Shown piece by piece: positions 7,770-16,602 of a DNA stretch of 40,953 bases. The notes beneath the pieces are model-generated. The model was not told where the DNA came from, ran no database searches, and saw only the letters and a list, made by a program, of their open reading frames with translations. Source of the stretch: Apilactobacillus xinyiensis (GTDB lineage: Bacteria > Bacillota > Bacilli > Lactobacillales > Lactobacillaceae); the NCBI RefSeq assembly GCF_019656235.1, contig NZ_BPLL01000014.1:1-40953 (forward strand). Direction: 5' to 3'. Within the stretch, counting starts at the first letter, position 1. Every line of letters starts with the position of its first letter. The position numbers and the translations under genes are program-made.

Positions 7770-9473
7770 CTCCTTATCATATTCAGATTGAATTCTTTGT
7801 AATATTCCGGGTTCAACTTTCTCTAAAGCAGTTGAAATAATTTGTAAGCTTTTATCATATTCATAATTTTCATAAAAATATTTTTTAGATTGTTCAAGTG
7901 CAACTGAGATATTGTCATTATTGTTTTTATAATGATTAGAATACTGCATCAATCTTTCTGATAAAATGACATTATCAGCAATAAAATGAGTTTCTTTCAA
8001 CAATTTCTGCATATCATCATAAATTAATGAAACTTTTTTATTTATAAAATCCATGCTGATTCTATCTTGATTTATATCCTTAGACAAACTTTTAACTCTT
8101 TTTCTCAAAGTATCATATTTTTCTAAATAGCTACTCTTTACTCCAGGTAAATTTAATTTATCAATTTCTCTTTGCATTTTTAATAAATTTAATTCAAATT
8201 GTTGAATAGATTCACGAGCCTTTTTTTCTTCATCATTCAAATCTGATACTGAAGCATTTATATCTCTCTGATTTTTTTCAATCTTACTTAAATCAGCTTT
8301 TGCTTTTTGCTGATTACTTAAAATTTCAGAATATACAGCTTCACCAGATTTTAAAAGTTGATAATCATTTTTGTAAGTGTCATAAATTTTATTAAGCGTA
8401 TTACCAAAGGATTTAGTATTTTTGATTTCATCATGATTTAGTGTATAGTTTTTGCTTAATTGCTCAAGTTCTAACATCAAAGAATTGTTTTGTTTTCGTG
8501 CATGAACAATAAAATCATGAACTACTTTAATATTTTTCATAACTTTCTTTTTAGCTAAAATTTCTTTTTCCATTTCTTCATACATAGAATCAATACAATC
8601 AGAAATAGAATTATTATAAGAAACCACGTCTCCAATTTTTAAATCTTTTAATGCAGCTAAAGATTCATTGACTTCAGATTCTAATTTGTCAAGCAAAACT
8701 TCAAATTTATCGTCTGAAAATCGATAACATTCTTTAACCATTCTTTTATGAACATCTTTAATCTCACTTAACTGCTTAGGAAAGACCTTATTCAGACTTT
8801 TATACAGTTTAGGAATATTTTCCATCAAATATTCAATTTTTTTTAAATGATTTTTTAATGGAGTAACCATTTTTTCAGCAGAAGAATGGTCTCCACTGAG
8901 AACTAATTTTGAAAATTCATTAATTTTTTTGCTTAAATTACTTAAATCATCTTCAATTTTTCCAGCACTATTACCATACAAGTAATTTTCGTTCAATATC
9001 TTTTTATTATATTGTTTAAAATACTTGTTAAATTCTTTTAAATCTTTAGAATGTTTATCATTCAATTTTTCAAAATCATTTAGTTTTATTTTTAGTAACT
9101 TTAAGCGACTATTAATAGAGTCAATCTTAGCAAGATTACGTTTTTGTAAATTATTTGCAGTTAATAATTTATAATTATGTGCAAATAATTCAGCTTTAGA
9201 CAGAGACTCCCTTGCATTTAAAACTTCAACATCATAAATCTCACTATATTCTTTTAAATGTTTTTTTAATTGTTTTAGAGATTCCCCATTAAGATTTAAT
9301 TTTTTAATTTTTTTAAAGTCTTCCATAAGAGAATTATCTGTAGCATTTTTTAACTTTTTTTCTGTTTTTTTTATATTTTTTTGTAAATTATATCTAATAA
9401 TATAAACAATAAGTCCTAAAACAACAAATATTATTATTGTTATTAAAGTTAAAAGTAATATCTGGTTAGGCAT
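7758..9473 (-). CDS. ezrA: Septation ring formation regulator EzrA
   Basis: A 571-residue protein close to the family length. One membrane span at about residues 5-25 is followed by an almost wholly helical, Lys/Glu/Leu/Asn-rich coiled-coil body, built from the spectrin-like repeats known for EzrA. EzrA binds FtsZ at the membrane, limits extra Z-rings and links division to penicillin-binding proteins. The desulfurase and thiI genes downstream are the usual Bacilli neighbours. GAGGAG lies 12 bases before the ATG, a rather long spacing. A terminator covers the stop. The call rests on topology, length and context, because coiled coils carry few diagnostic motifs. Confidence 0.9.
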   Translation of the reverse strand: MPNQILLLTLITIIIFVVLGLIVYIIRYNLQKNIKKTEKKLKNATDNSLMEDFKKIKKLNLNGESLKQLKKHLKEYSEIYDVEVLNARESLSKAELFAHNYKLLTANNLQKRNLAKIDSINSRLKLLKIKLNDFEKLNDKHSKDLKEFNKYFKQYNKKILNENYLYGNSAGKIEDDLSNLSKKINEFSKLVLSGDHSSAEKMVTPLKNHLKKIEYLMENIPKLYKSLNKVFPKQLSEIKDVHKRMVKECYRFSDDKFEVLLDKLESEVNESLAALKDLKIGDVVSYNNSISDCIDSMYEEMEKEILAKKKVMKNIKVVHDFIVHARKQNNSLMLELEQLSKNYTLNHDEIKNTKSFGNTLNKIYDTYKNDYQLLKSGEAVYSEILSNQQKAKADLSKIEKNQRDINASVSDLNDEEKKARESIQQFELNLLKMQREIDKLNLPGVKSSYLEKYDTLRKRVKSLSKDINQDRISMDFINKKVSLIYDDMQKLLKETHFIADNVILSERLMQYSNHYKNNNDNISVALEQSKKYFYENYEYDKSLQIISTALEKVEPGILQRIQSEYDKEKNN

Positions 9474-9614
9474 TGTGTTGTCCGTCTCCTCGTAAAATTA
9501 ATCTTAATAAAATATGTAAAAATTGATTTTATATAAAGTAAATAATAAAATCGTTAAATATATATTATATCACATTAAATATATAGTCCAATAATATTAA
9601 AAAGGAGTATTCTA

Positions 9615-10061
9615 ATGCATAAGAACATTTTAAATGAGCAACTAAGTGCTTTAATTAAAAATGAACCAGATAATTTAGCTAACATGGCTAATACATCAGC
9701 TTTTTTAATGCAATTTATTGAAAATATAAATTGGGCTGGATTTTACCGATATGAAAAAGAAAACGATGAATTAGTTTTAGGACCATTTCAAGGTAAAATT
9801 GCTTGCGTACACATAAAAAATGGACAAGGAGTTTGTGGGACAGCGTTTAGAAAGCAAAAAACTCAAAGGATTAATAATGTGCATAAGTTTCCTGGACATA
9901 TAGCATGCGATGCTGAAAGTATGTCAGAAATAGTAATTCCATTAGGAGAATTTGGTGTTTTAGATATTGATTCTCCGATAGAGAATAGATTTTCCACACA
10001 AGATCAATTAATAATTGAGGAACTAGCAAATACATTTATTAAAACATTGACAAAGAATTAA
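9615..10061 (+). CDS. msrC: GAF-domain free methionine-(R)-sulfoxide reductase
   Basis: A 148-residue single GAF-domain protein (YtsP/YebR family). The motif NWAGFYRY, the loop GPFQGKIACVHI and the three cysteines Cys64, Cys74 and Cys98 correspond to those of free-Met-R-sulfoxide reductase, where the third is catalytic and the others resolve the disulfide. It reduces free methionine-R-sulfoxide in the cytosol with thioredoxin as electron donor. ATG is preceded by AAAGGAG. Placement between ezrA and rpsD is conserved in Bacilli. The promoter of rpsD starts inside its last codons, so rpsD need not depend on this transcript. Confidence 0.9.
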   Translation: MHKNILNEQLSALIKNEPDNLANMANTSAFLMQFIENINWAGFYRYEKENDELVLGPFQGKIACVHIKNGQGVCGTAFRKQKTQRINNVHKFPGHIACDAESMSEIVIPLGEFGVLDIDSPIENRFSTQDQLIIEELANTFIKTLTKN

Positions 10062-10075
10062 TAATTAAGTAGAAT
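10047..10075 (+). promoter_or_regulatory. rpsD promoter inside the end of the GAF gene
   Basis: TTGACA (10047-10052), exactly 17 bases, then TAGAAT (10070-10075) form a strong SigA promoter. Transcription should start near 10082, giving a leader of about 170 bases before rpsD. Confidence 0.75.
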
Positions 10076-10081
10076 ATTCAA

Positions 10082-10251
10082 CGTGTAAAATAATGCAGCA
10101 GTGTATGGTAAGCTCGTCAACATATTGATGCCATTAATGGTTCTATAAGTAACCCTACGGCTGCTGGGGTGAAAGTTGCAAAACAATATGCACGAATACT
10201 AAATACACAAAAGATTATTTTACTCCAAAAAAATTATTGGAGGAACTTTTT
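10082..10251 (+). ncRNA. Structured rpsD leader, probable S4 autoregulation element
   Basis: The 170-base untranslated leader has little A-T drift compared with other spacers and holds paired blocks: CAGCAG at 10096-10101 can pair with CTGCTG at 10161-10166. The 5' block (GCAGCAG, then GGTAAGC) resembles the 16S rRNA segment around the 530 loop (CAGCAGCC, GGTAA), part of the S4 binding region. B. subtilis rpsD is repressed by S4 binding to its own leader, so the same is likely here. This is pattern recognition and not a covariance-model hit. Confidence 0.6.
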
Positions 10252-10860
10252 ATGTCTAGATATACAGGTCCAAGTTGGAGAATTTCACGTCGTCTTGGTA
10301 TTTCTTTATCAGGTACTGGTAAAGAATTAGCTCGTCGTCCTTACGCACCAGGAGATCACGGTCAAGGCCGTCGTCAAAAACTTTCAGAATACGGTCTTCA
10401 ATTAAAGGAAAAACAAAAATTACGTTTCATGTACGGAATGACTGAACGTCAATTCTCATCATTATTCGTTCGTGCAGGTAAAATTAGAGAAGGTCGTCAC
10501 GGTGATAACTTCATGATTTTACTAGAACGTCGTTTAGATAACGTTGTTTACCGTTTAGGTTTGGCTACTACTCGTCGTCAAGCTCGTCAATTAGTTAACC
10601 ATGGTCACATTACTGTTGATGGTAAACGTGTAGATATTCCTTCATACGAAGTTAAAGTAGGACAAGTTGTTAGTGTTCGTGAAAAATCAAAAGACTTACA
10701 AATCATCAAAAATGCTGTTGAAGCCGTTGTTGGACGTCCTCAATACGTTGAATTTGATGCTGACAAGTTAGAAGGTTCTCTAACTAGATTACCTCAACGT
10801 GATGAAATGAATGCTGATATTGATGCTTCTCTTATCGTTGAATACTACAACAAACTATAA
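10252..10860 (+). CDS. rpsD: 30S ribosomal protein S4
   Basis: A 202-residue primary rRNA-binding protein that nucleates 30S assembly and helps decoding accuracy. The sequence starts [16 protein letters not shown] and contains the S4 RNA-binding motif (about 92-155, [19 protein letters not shown]). The N-terminal zinc cysteines are missing, so this is the C-minus type. The true start is 10252, with GGAGGA eight bases before it; an upstream in-frame TTG at 10237 would lie inside that site. It carries its own promoter, a structured leader and a strong terminator, as expected for an autoregulated single gene. Confidence 0.98.
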   Translation: MSRYTGPSWRISRRLGISLSGTGKELARRPYAPGDHGQGRRQKLSEYGLQLKEKQKLRFMYGMTERQFSSLFVRAGKIREGRHGDNFMILLERRLDNVVYRLGLATTRRQARQLVNHGHITVDGKRVDIPSYEVKVGQVVSVREKSKDLQIIKNAVEAVVGRPQYVEFDADKLEGSLTRLPQRDEMNADIDASLIVEYYNKL

Positions 10861-10880
10861 TTTAATTATAATTTATTTAC

Positions 10881-10915
10881 AAAAGCGTTTTGCATATGCA
10901 AAACGCTTTTTTATT
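10881..10915. terminator. Strong terminator after rpsD
   Basis: A perfect 30-base palindrome (10881-10910; AAAAGCGTTTTGCAT and its complement) is followed by T-rich sequence. It is the GC-richest hairpin in the region. Confidence 0.9.
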
Positions 10916-10974
10916 ATATTATTAATTGTTAGTATAATAGTTATTAAAATAACTTTTTTATAGGAGATTTTAAA

Positions 10975-11445
10975 ATGAGTAATAATGATAACGTTCAAAA
11001 TCGATTTGATCAATCAGTTAGTGGAACAACTCCTAAAATAAATCCGGATGAACAAAGAAAATATTTAGGAACTTTCAGAGAACGTGTCTCACTAGGAATA
11101 CAGATCAAAGATTTATCAGATAATTACGCAATCGAATGCTTATTAAAAGAATTTAATGATAATAGTGATTATCAATTGATATTAAATGGCAATGTTGATC
11201 ACAGTCTATTGTCCCCTTTTATTAAAAATGCATCACAAAATAATATTAAATTTACCATCAAAAATGATTCATTTTATAAAAACGAAAATGATGACTACGG
11301 AGCTATTTATGCTGCGAAGTCAGCTATTAATGTCAATCCAATAAACTATAAAGAAAAATATCCTAAACAAGATATAAATACTAAAAACAAAGAAAATCCA
11401 AAAAATAATAGCTTTTTTAATAAAATATTGAAGTTTTTTAAATAG
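10975..11445 (+). CDS. yueI: YueI family protein (DUF1694)
   Basis: A 156-residue cytosolic protein. The family core is clear: KYLGTFRERVSLGIQIKDL near residues 29-47, then alternating strand and helix segments, and YGAIYAAKSAINVNPI. The fold may be related to ribosomal L7Ae-like proteins, but no function is proven. The C-terminus is Lys/Asn-rich and probably disordered. A TATAAT box at 10933-10938 and a TAGGAG ribosome site precede it. Its stop overlaps the Shine-Dalgarno sequence AGGAGG of rarA, so the two genes are probably co-transcribed. Confidence 0.88.
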   Translation: MSNNDNVQNRFDQSVSGTTPKINPDEQRKYLGTFRERVSLGIQIKDLSDNYAIECLLKEFNDNSDYQLILNGNVDHSLLSPFIKNASQNNIKFTIKNDSFYKNENDDYGAIYAAKSAINVNPINYKEKYPKQDINTKNKENPKNNSFFNKILKFFK

Positions 11446-11456
11446 GAGGTTGTATT

Positions 11457-12746
11457 TTGAAACCTCTAGCATACCGTATGCGACCTACAAATATTCAAGA
11501 AATTGTAGGTCAAAAACATCTAGTAGGTCCAAATAAAGTAATTAATCGCATGGTCAAAGCAAAAGTTTTATCTTCAATGATTTTATACGGGCCTCCTGGC
11601 ACTGGCAAAACTAGTATTGCCAGTGCAATTGCTGGAACTACTCAATATGCATTTAGAATTTTAAACGCGGCTACGGATAGCAAAAAGGATTTACAATCCG
11701 TAGCTGAAGAAGCTAAAATGAGTGGAACGGTAATTTTATTGTTAGATGAAATTCATCGTTTAGATAAAACTAAGCAAGATTTTTTATTACCACTAATGGA
11801 AAGTGGAAAAATAGTCTTAATTGGCGCTACAACTGAGAATCCTTATATTAGCATTAATCCGGCTATACGTAGTCGAGCTAGTATTTTTGAAGTCTTCCCC
11901 CTATCTAATAATGATATTAAAGAAAGCTTGAATAGAGCTATCAAAGATAAAACTAATGGTCTAGGAAAATACAAAATTAACGTTTCAGATGATGCACTAA
12001 ATTTCTTATCAGCAAGTACAAATGGAGACTTAAGAAATGCACTAAACAATTTAGAACTAGCTGTAATGTCTGGAAAAAATGAAAAAAATGAAACCATAGA
12101 AATCAAATTGTCAGACGTTGAAGATTGTCTACAAAAGAAACCTATCTCCGGAGATAAAAATGGAGATAGTCATTATAATGTCATTTCTGCTTTACAAAAA
12201 TCAATTCGTGGATCAGATGTTAATGCTGCTTTACACTACGCAGCTAGGTTAATATATTCAGGAGATATTCAATCACTTTCTAGAAGGTTAATGGTTATTG
12301 CTTATGAAGATATTGGATTAGCTAATCCAAATCTTTGTAGTCGAACCATTCAAGCAATAGACGCTGCAAATAAACTAGGACTACCTGAAGGAAGAATTCC
12401 AATCTCTGATACTATAATTGAAATGTGCTTATCACCTAAATCTAATTCCGGCATAGCAGCTATTGACGAGGCAATTAATCGTGTTAAAGAAAATAATTAT
12501 GGAGAAATACCTAATTATTTAAAAGATAATCATTATTATGATGCAAAAAAAATGGGTATTGGTAAAAATTACAAATATCCACATGACTACCCTAACGATT
12601 GGGTAAAACAACAATATCTACCCGATAAAATAAAAAATGATCAATATTATAAACCCAAACAAAACGGGAAATTTGAAACTGCTTTTAGTAAACAATACCA
12701 AAAATTATTAACAGCTCAGAAAACAAAAAACAATAAAAAACAATGA
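11457..12746 (+). CDS. rarA: Replication-associated recombination protein RarA (AAA+ ATPase)
   Basis: A 429-residue homologue of RarA/MgsA/WRNIP1, which acts at stalled replication forks with SSB and RecA. Walker A is GPPGTGKT (45-52), Walker B is ILLLDEIH (93-100), and the sensor segment IGATTENPY follows. The C-terminal tetramerisation part is present (RLMVIAYEDIGLANPN and YKYPHDYPNDWVKQQYLP). The start is TTG at 11457 with AGGAGG eight bases upstream; no ATG lies before the conserved start LAYRMRPT. A small membrane protein gene follows after ten bases. Confidence 0.97.
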   Translation: MKPLAYRMRPTNIQEIVGQKHLVGPNKVINRMVKAKVLSSMILYGPPGTGKTSIASAIAGTTQYAFRILNAATDSKKDLQSVAEEAKMSGTVILLLDEIHRLDKTKQDFLLPLMESGKIVLIGATTENPYISINPAIRSRASIFEVFPLSNNDIKESLNRAIKDKTNGLGKYKINVSDDALNFLSASTNGDLRNALNNLELAVMSGKNEKNETIEIKLSDVEDCLQKKPISGDKNGDSHYNVISALQKSIRGSDVNAALHYAARLIYSGDIQSLSRRLMVIAYEDIGLANPNLCSRTIQAIDAANKLGLPEGRIPISDTIIEMCLSPKSNSGIAAIDEAINRVKENNYGEIPNYLKDNHYYDAKKMGIGKNYKYPHDYPNDWVKQQYLPDKIKNDQYYKPKQNGKFETAFSKQYQKLLTAQKTKNNKKQ

Positions 12747-12756
12747 GGTAATATCC

Positions 12757-13044
12757 ATGACTGCAATCATTATATTAATGATAATATTCGCTGTCTTACA
12801 ATTAATTGTAGGTAGCTTTTTATTTAAACATCAAAACAAACCTTTTATGTCATTTCATCCTGAAAATGACCCTTTGCTAAGTAAAATAATTAAAAACTTT
12901 GGAATTACTTTCATAATACTATTTATAATTTCTGTTATTTCAATTATTATTGCAAACATGATTTTTATGATGATAGTTATTTTTGTTAGTTGTATGATTG
13001 TAATGGCAATGCAACTCACTCTCTCAAAATTTTTCTTAAAATAA
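12757..13044 (+). CDS. Small membrane protein, 95 aa, unassigned family
   Basis: Three hydrophobic segments (about 3-20, 48-66 and 69-90) are separated by a short polar loop that contains KPFMSFHPENDPLLSK. It has no catalytic motif. The ATG is preceded by a weak GAGGTAA, which overlaps the end of rarA, so translation is probably coupled. Similar short membrane proteins follow rarA in other lactobacilli, but I cannot name the family with confidence. Confidence 0.75.
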   Translation: MTAIIILMIIFAVLQLIVGSFLFKHQNKPFMSFHPENDPLLSKIIKNFGITFIILFIISVISIIIANMIFMMIVIFVSCMIVMAMQLTLSKFFLK

Positions 13045-13104
13045 GTGCTTATATTTATACATTTATAAAAAATAAAGTAAAATATAGGTTGTGAGGTGAT
13101 TGTT

Positions 13105-13557
13105 ATGTTGCAAGATTACAATAATATTTTAGTACCAATTGATGGTTCAAAGAATGCAGAACTAGCTTTTAATAAAGCATTAGAAGTTGCCAAAAGAAAT
13201 AAAGCTAATCTACATTTAGTACATGTAGTAGATGAAAGAGCATTTCAAAACTTATCTAGTTTTGACGCAAAAATGATTGAGGAACTTACCGACAGTTCTA
13301 AGAAAACATTAGAAAAATATTTAAAAAAAGCAAAAGACTTTGGATTAAGTGACACCGACTACTCAATTGAATATGGATCACCTAAAGTAGTAATTGCTAA
13401 GGATGTTGTAAATAAATTGAACATTGATTTAGTAATGATGGGGGCCACTGGTTTAAATTCAGTTGAAAGATTTCTTATTGGTTCAGTAACTTCATTTGTA
13501 ACTAGAGTTGCTAAATGTGATGTTCTAATCGTAAAAACCAACTTAGAAAACAAATAA
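13105..13557 (+). CDS. Universal stress protein, UspA family
   Basis: A 150-residue Rossmann-like protein. It starts with NILVPIDGSKNAELAFNKAL and ends with the ATP-binding signature G-x2-G-x9-G-S (MGATGLNSVERFLIGSVT), so it is the ATP-binding type of Usp. Such proteins are induced by stress and starvation; their exact output is unclear. The start is placed at ATG 13105, after GAGGTGA; the in-frame GTG at 13096 lies inside that site. A weak -10 (TAAAAT, 13078-13083) suggests its own promoter. It ends in a bidirectional terminator. Confidence 0.95.
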   Translation: MLQDYNNILVPIDGSKNAELAFNKALEVAKRNKANLHLVHVVDERAFQNLSSFDAKMIEELTDSSKKTLEKYLKKAKDFGLSDTDYSIEYGSPKVVIAKDVVNKLNIDLVMMGATGLNSVERFLIGSVTSFVTRVAKCDVLIVKTNLENK

Positions 13558-13564
13558 TTATAAT

Positions 13565-13608
13565 AAAAAAGACGCATGATGGATTTATTCCTTCACTGCG
13601 TCTTTTTT
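13565..13608. terminator. Bidirectional terminator between usp and the XRE regulator
   Basis: AAAAAAGACGCA and TGCGTCTTTTTT form a perfect 12-bp stem; inside it TGATGGA and TCCTTCA extend the pairing. It serves both convergent genes and overlaps the last codons of the regulator. Confidence 0.85.
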
Positions 13609-14454
13609 AAAAAGTACATATAATCTTTGAGATTCATTTATAGATTCGATATTACTATAAAATTCTCCCATATGTATGGCAAAGTTCAAATGTTTCAAAG
13701 CATCATTAGTTTTACCAATCTTAAATAAACTAAGAGCCTTTAAATTTTTCAGTTCACATAGTTTAAAAGCTAAAAAATTATTTTTTAAGTTACAAATAAT
13801 AGATTCATAAAATTTCAAAGCTTCTTCATGTAAGTTTAAAAATTGATATATTTTAATTACTTTTAAATATAGAATTATTAAAAATTGACCGTTACTTTCT
13901 TTAAAACTGATATTTGATAATTCCTTACCTAATATGTTTATCTGCATTATAAGATGTCTAATACTAAAATTATTTTCATATAAATATATTTCTAGCATGC
14001 CAATGGAAGCTCCAACACTATAAATGTTATTTAACATGTTTTTACAAAGTAAATTTACTTGATTATAAAAAAACATAGCTTTGTTTGAATTTTTGTGCAA
14101 ATGAAAATTTAAGTAACCTTGACAATAACAGTACTTAATTCGACTATTTTTTGTCTCTATTAAATCATAATTGACTTGATCCATGTATTCATCAGCTTTT
14201 ATTAACTCGTTGTTAAATATGTAATTATCAATATCTTCTGAATGATTAAATGTACTATTTATATCTATAATAACCTTATCAATGGGAATTTCTAATCTAT
14301 TACATATAGAACTTATAGTGGTAATACTTGGGCAAGTGCCATTGTGTTCAATATTACTAATGTTAGCTTGTGTACAAATCCCCTTAGATATATCAGTTTG
14401 TGTTAATCCTTTAGCTAACCTACAATTTCTTATGACATCGCCTTTTATATTCAA
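13585..14454 (-). CDS. XRE helix-turn-helix regulator with TPR-like domain (RRNPP-like)
   Basis: A 289-residue protein. Residues 5-58 form an XRE DNA-binding domain (IRNCRLAKGLTQTDISKGIC, then ISNIEHNGTCPSITTISSIC). The rest is helical with repeating Leu, Tyr and Phe positions that look like TPR units. This layout is that of RRNPP quorum regulators (PlcR, Rgg, PrgX types), which bind short secreted peptides. It is unusually Cys-rich for a cytosolic regulator (about eight Cys). The start is TTG with AAGGGG upstream. I found no convincing pheromone gene next to it, so peptide control is only an inference. Confidence 0.85.
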   Translation of the reverse strand: MNIKGDVIRNCRLAKGLTQTDISKGICTQANISNIEHNGTCPSITTISSICNRLEIPIDKVIIDINSTFNHSEDIDNYIFNNELIKADEYMDQVNYDLIETKNSRIKYCYCQGYLNFHLHKNSNKAMFFYNQVNLLCKNMLNNIYSVGASIGMLEIYLYENNFSIRHLIMQINILGKELSNISFKESNGQFLIILYLKVIKIYQFLNLHEEALKFYESIICNLKNNFLAFKLCELKNLKALSLFKIGKTNDALKHLNFAIHMGEFYSNIESINESQRLYVLFKKDAVKE

Positions 14455-14537
14455 ATTTTAAGCCCCTTTTGTGTTTATAATTTTTTTGATATGGCATAAA
14501 TAAATATTATATTATAATTAATGATTATTTTCAATAT

Positions 14538-14580
14538 AAAAATAGATAGTACCCATTAGAAATGAATACTACCTATTTTT
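14538..14580 (-). terminator. Terminator after ddl
   Basis: AAAAATAGATAGTA pairs with TACTACCTATTTTT with one A-C type mismatch on a loop of about 15 bases, followed on the minus strand by a T-rich run. Confidence 0.6.
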
Positions 14581-14587
14581 ATATAAA

Positions 14588-15688
14588 TTATGAAAGTGGT
14601 TTAAAATCATGAATAATTTTAGCTTTTCTGTTAAATTCATCAAAAGCTAATTTAATTAAACGATCAATTAATTCTGTATAGCTAATCCCTGAAGCTTCCC
14701 ATAATTGTGGATATAAACTGATATTCGTAAACCCTGGTAATGTGTTAACTTCACCTAAGTATGGTTCATCGTCTTTAGATACTAAGAAATCAATTCTTGC
14801 CATTCCTTTTAAGCCTAAAGCTCTATAAGCAGCTAATCCCATGTCTGTAATCTGTTTAGATAGCTTATCTGAAACTTCAACCGGAATATCGAATTGAACC
14901 TGGCTAGCATCAACAAACTTATTATCATAAGTATAAAATGCATCTTGTTCAGGAACCTTAATTGCACCTAAACAAGAAGCAATAGGATTTTCGTTACCCA
15001 ATATAGAAATTTCTAATTCTCTAGGACCGTCAATAGCTTGTTCAGCAAGAATCTTGTAATCATATCTAAAAGCATCTTTTAGACCTGCTTCGTATTCTTC
15101 TTCATTGGTTACTTTATGAATTCCAACGGAAGAACCTTGATTAGCAGGTTTTAAGAAAATAACTTTACCAAATTTTTTACTTAACTTATCATAGTTCCAT
15201 TCGTCCTTGTTAAATGGAGTGATAAGTTCATATTTAGTATTTTGAATGCCATGTAAGTTTAGCATTTTCTTAGTAATATCTTTATCAAATCCCATAGCTG
15301 ATTCTAAAATTCCGCTACCAACATATGGTTTATTCATTAATCTTAACAAACCTTGAATAGTACCATCTTCACCTAAGTTACCATGAACTATTGGAAAGAA
15401 TACATCAATATCCTTCACTTTAGATAAATTTATAACATTAGCTAATGGATTTGATTGATCTAATTTAGGTAGCTCTTCAGCTACTACATCATCTTCATTT
15501 TCACCATCAAAGATACGATGTGAAGCTTCATTACTTAAAATTACTCCATTTTTAGTAATCAAAAACAAACTAATGTCATACTTACTTTTATCCATTGCAT
15601 CATAAATATTGTGTGCCGATCTTTTAGAAACATCATGTTCGGATGAATTGCCTCCGAATAACAATGCTAAATGTAATTTTTTATCCAA
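14588..15688 (-). CDS. ddl: D-alanine-D-alanine ligase family, Phe type (probable D-Ala-D-Lac ligase)
   Basis: A 366-residue ATP-grasp ligase that makes the terminal dipeptide or depsipeptide of the peptidoglycan precursor. Visible parts are GGNSSEHDVSKRSA, VFFPIVHGNLGEDGTIQG, the ATP loop KPANQGSSVG and the metal site GEVNTLPGFT. The omega-loop reads YDNKFVDA; Phe258 aligns with Tyr216 of E. coli DdlB and Phe261 of the Leuconostoc mesenteroides enzyme. Phe here is the known mark of D-Ala-D-Lac ligases and of intrinsic vancomycin resistance in many lactobacilli. The start is TTG after GGACGGG. An extended -10 lies upstream and a terminator follows, so it is monocistronic. Confidence 0.95.
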   Translation of the reverse strand: MDKKLHLALLFGGNSSEHDVSKRSAHNIYDAMDKSKYDISLFLITKNGVILSNEASHRIFDGENEDDVVAEELPKLDQSNPLANVINLSKVKDIDVFFPIVHGNLGEDGTIQGLLRLMNKPYVGSGILESAMGFDKDITKKMLNLHGIQNTKYELITPFNKDEWNYDKLSKKFGKVIFLKPANQGSSVGIHKVTNEEEYEAGLKDAFRYDYKILAEQAIDGPRELEISILGNENPIASCLGAIKVPEQDAFYTYDNKFVDASQVQFDIPVEVSDKLSKQITDMGLAAYRALGLKGMARIDFLVSKDDEPYLGEVNTLPGFTNISLYPQLWEASGISYTELIDRLIKLAFDEFNRKAKIIHDFKPLS

Positions 15689-15724
15689 TTAAATCCCGTC
15701 CTATCTATAAATCTAAGAAACTTA

Positions 15725-15733
15725 ATTATAGCA
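15725..15733 (-). promoter_or_regulatory. Extended -10 promoter of ddl
   Basis: On the minus strand the sequence is TGCTATAAT, an extended -10 element, about 35 bases before the ddl start. The -35 region is weak. Confidence 0.55.
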
Positions 15734-15767
15734 TCATTCTACTAAAAAATATATCAAAAAAGCAATC

Positions 15768-16574
15768 CTAGTCCTTATAAACTTGAATTTTTGAATTAAA
15801 TTTATAACTTAAAAATGCTAAAAATATATCGATAATTATCATATCAAAAGCAAATAAGATTGGATTAAAGTACATCCCATCTTTAACTAAATTTAAACCA
15901 AATATAGATAAAATAAATTTACCCATTGAAACTGCTAATGCATTTCCGCCCATATATTCTAAATATGCAAAAAACATTCCAATCATAAATGGTACAGCAA
16001 TTACTAAAGCGATAATAGCAAATACAATAATTCTTCTCATCTTTTTAGTAAACATCAAATAGAAATTATTAAAAGCCATAAAGAAATAAATTGAACATAA
16101 GGTTACTAAAAGAGAAAGAAAAAATGACATTAAAAAGTTAAGCGTTGAGTTATTAAAGTAGGAAAAAAATGAAAATTCTGTTGTTAAAACACGTGGAATA
16201 AAATTACCGCGGCCTGCAAATACATATGGTTCTTCAATTAACTTAATTATAAAAGATACTATTCTTGTAATTAAAACAAACGCAGTCAATAAAAACATTC
16301 TGGTTTTCCAATAAGATTTACGAGAAATACCGTTGGACATAGCAAATCTAAAATTAGTGTTATTAAACAAAGTAACAATTATTAGTGATACTCCTAAAGC
16401 CGCCGTAATAAAATCAGATGAAACACCAGTAAAAATATCACTAAATGTAAAACTTCCGGTTAAAATATGAAATATAATTGGTAACAACCAAAAAAGTAAC
16501 AAAAAGAAAAAGAATACCCAAAATGTAATATTTACGTAACTATGAACTAAATATTTTTTTAGTTTTAAATGCAT
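15768..16574 (-). CDS. ABC transporter permease (ABC-2 type, Ytr-like operon)
   Basis: A 268-residue membrane protein with about six hydrophobic segments, first FWVFFFFLLLFWLLPIIFH and last AFDMIIIDIFLAFLSY. It should form the channel for the ATPase encoded just upstream. A cytoplasmic motif SNGISRKSYWKTRM is typical of this permease group. The start is set at 16574 (MHLKLKK), nine bases after a GGGGGG site; the ATG at 16583 would touch that site. The transported substrate is unknown; related YtrA-controlled exporters respond to wall-active antibiotics or bacteriocins. Confidence 0.88.
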   Translation of the reverse strand: MHLKLKKYLVHSYVNITFWVFFFFLLLFWLLPIIFHILTGSFTFSDIFTGVSSDFITAALGVSLIIVTLFNNTNFRFAMSNGISRKSYWKTRMFLLTAFVLITRIVSFIIKLIEEPYVFAGRGNFIPRVLTTEFSFFSYFNNSTLNFLMSFFLSLLVTLCSIYFFMAFNNFYLMFTKKMRRIIVFAIIALVIAVPFMIGMFFAYLEYMGGNALAVSMGKFILSIFGLNLVKDGMYFNPILFAFDMIIIDIFLAFLSYKFNSKIQVYKD

Positions 16575-16602
16575 GTGAAACATCCCCCCTGAATTTTAAA
16601 TT

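Noticed and set aside
14378-14510. A 25-codon minus-strand ORF upstream of the XRE regulator (begins MPYQKNYKHKRG) as a possible quorum-sensing peptide
   Set aside because: It has no ribosome-binding site, is strongly basic, has no hydrophobic secretion segment, and overlaps the regulator's own start in another frame.
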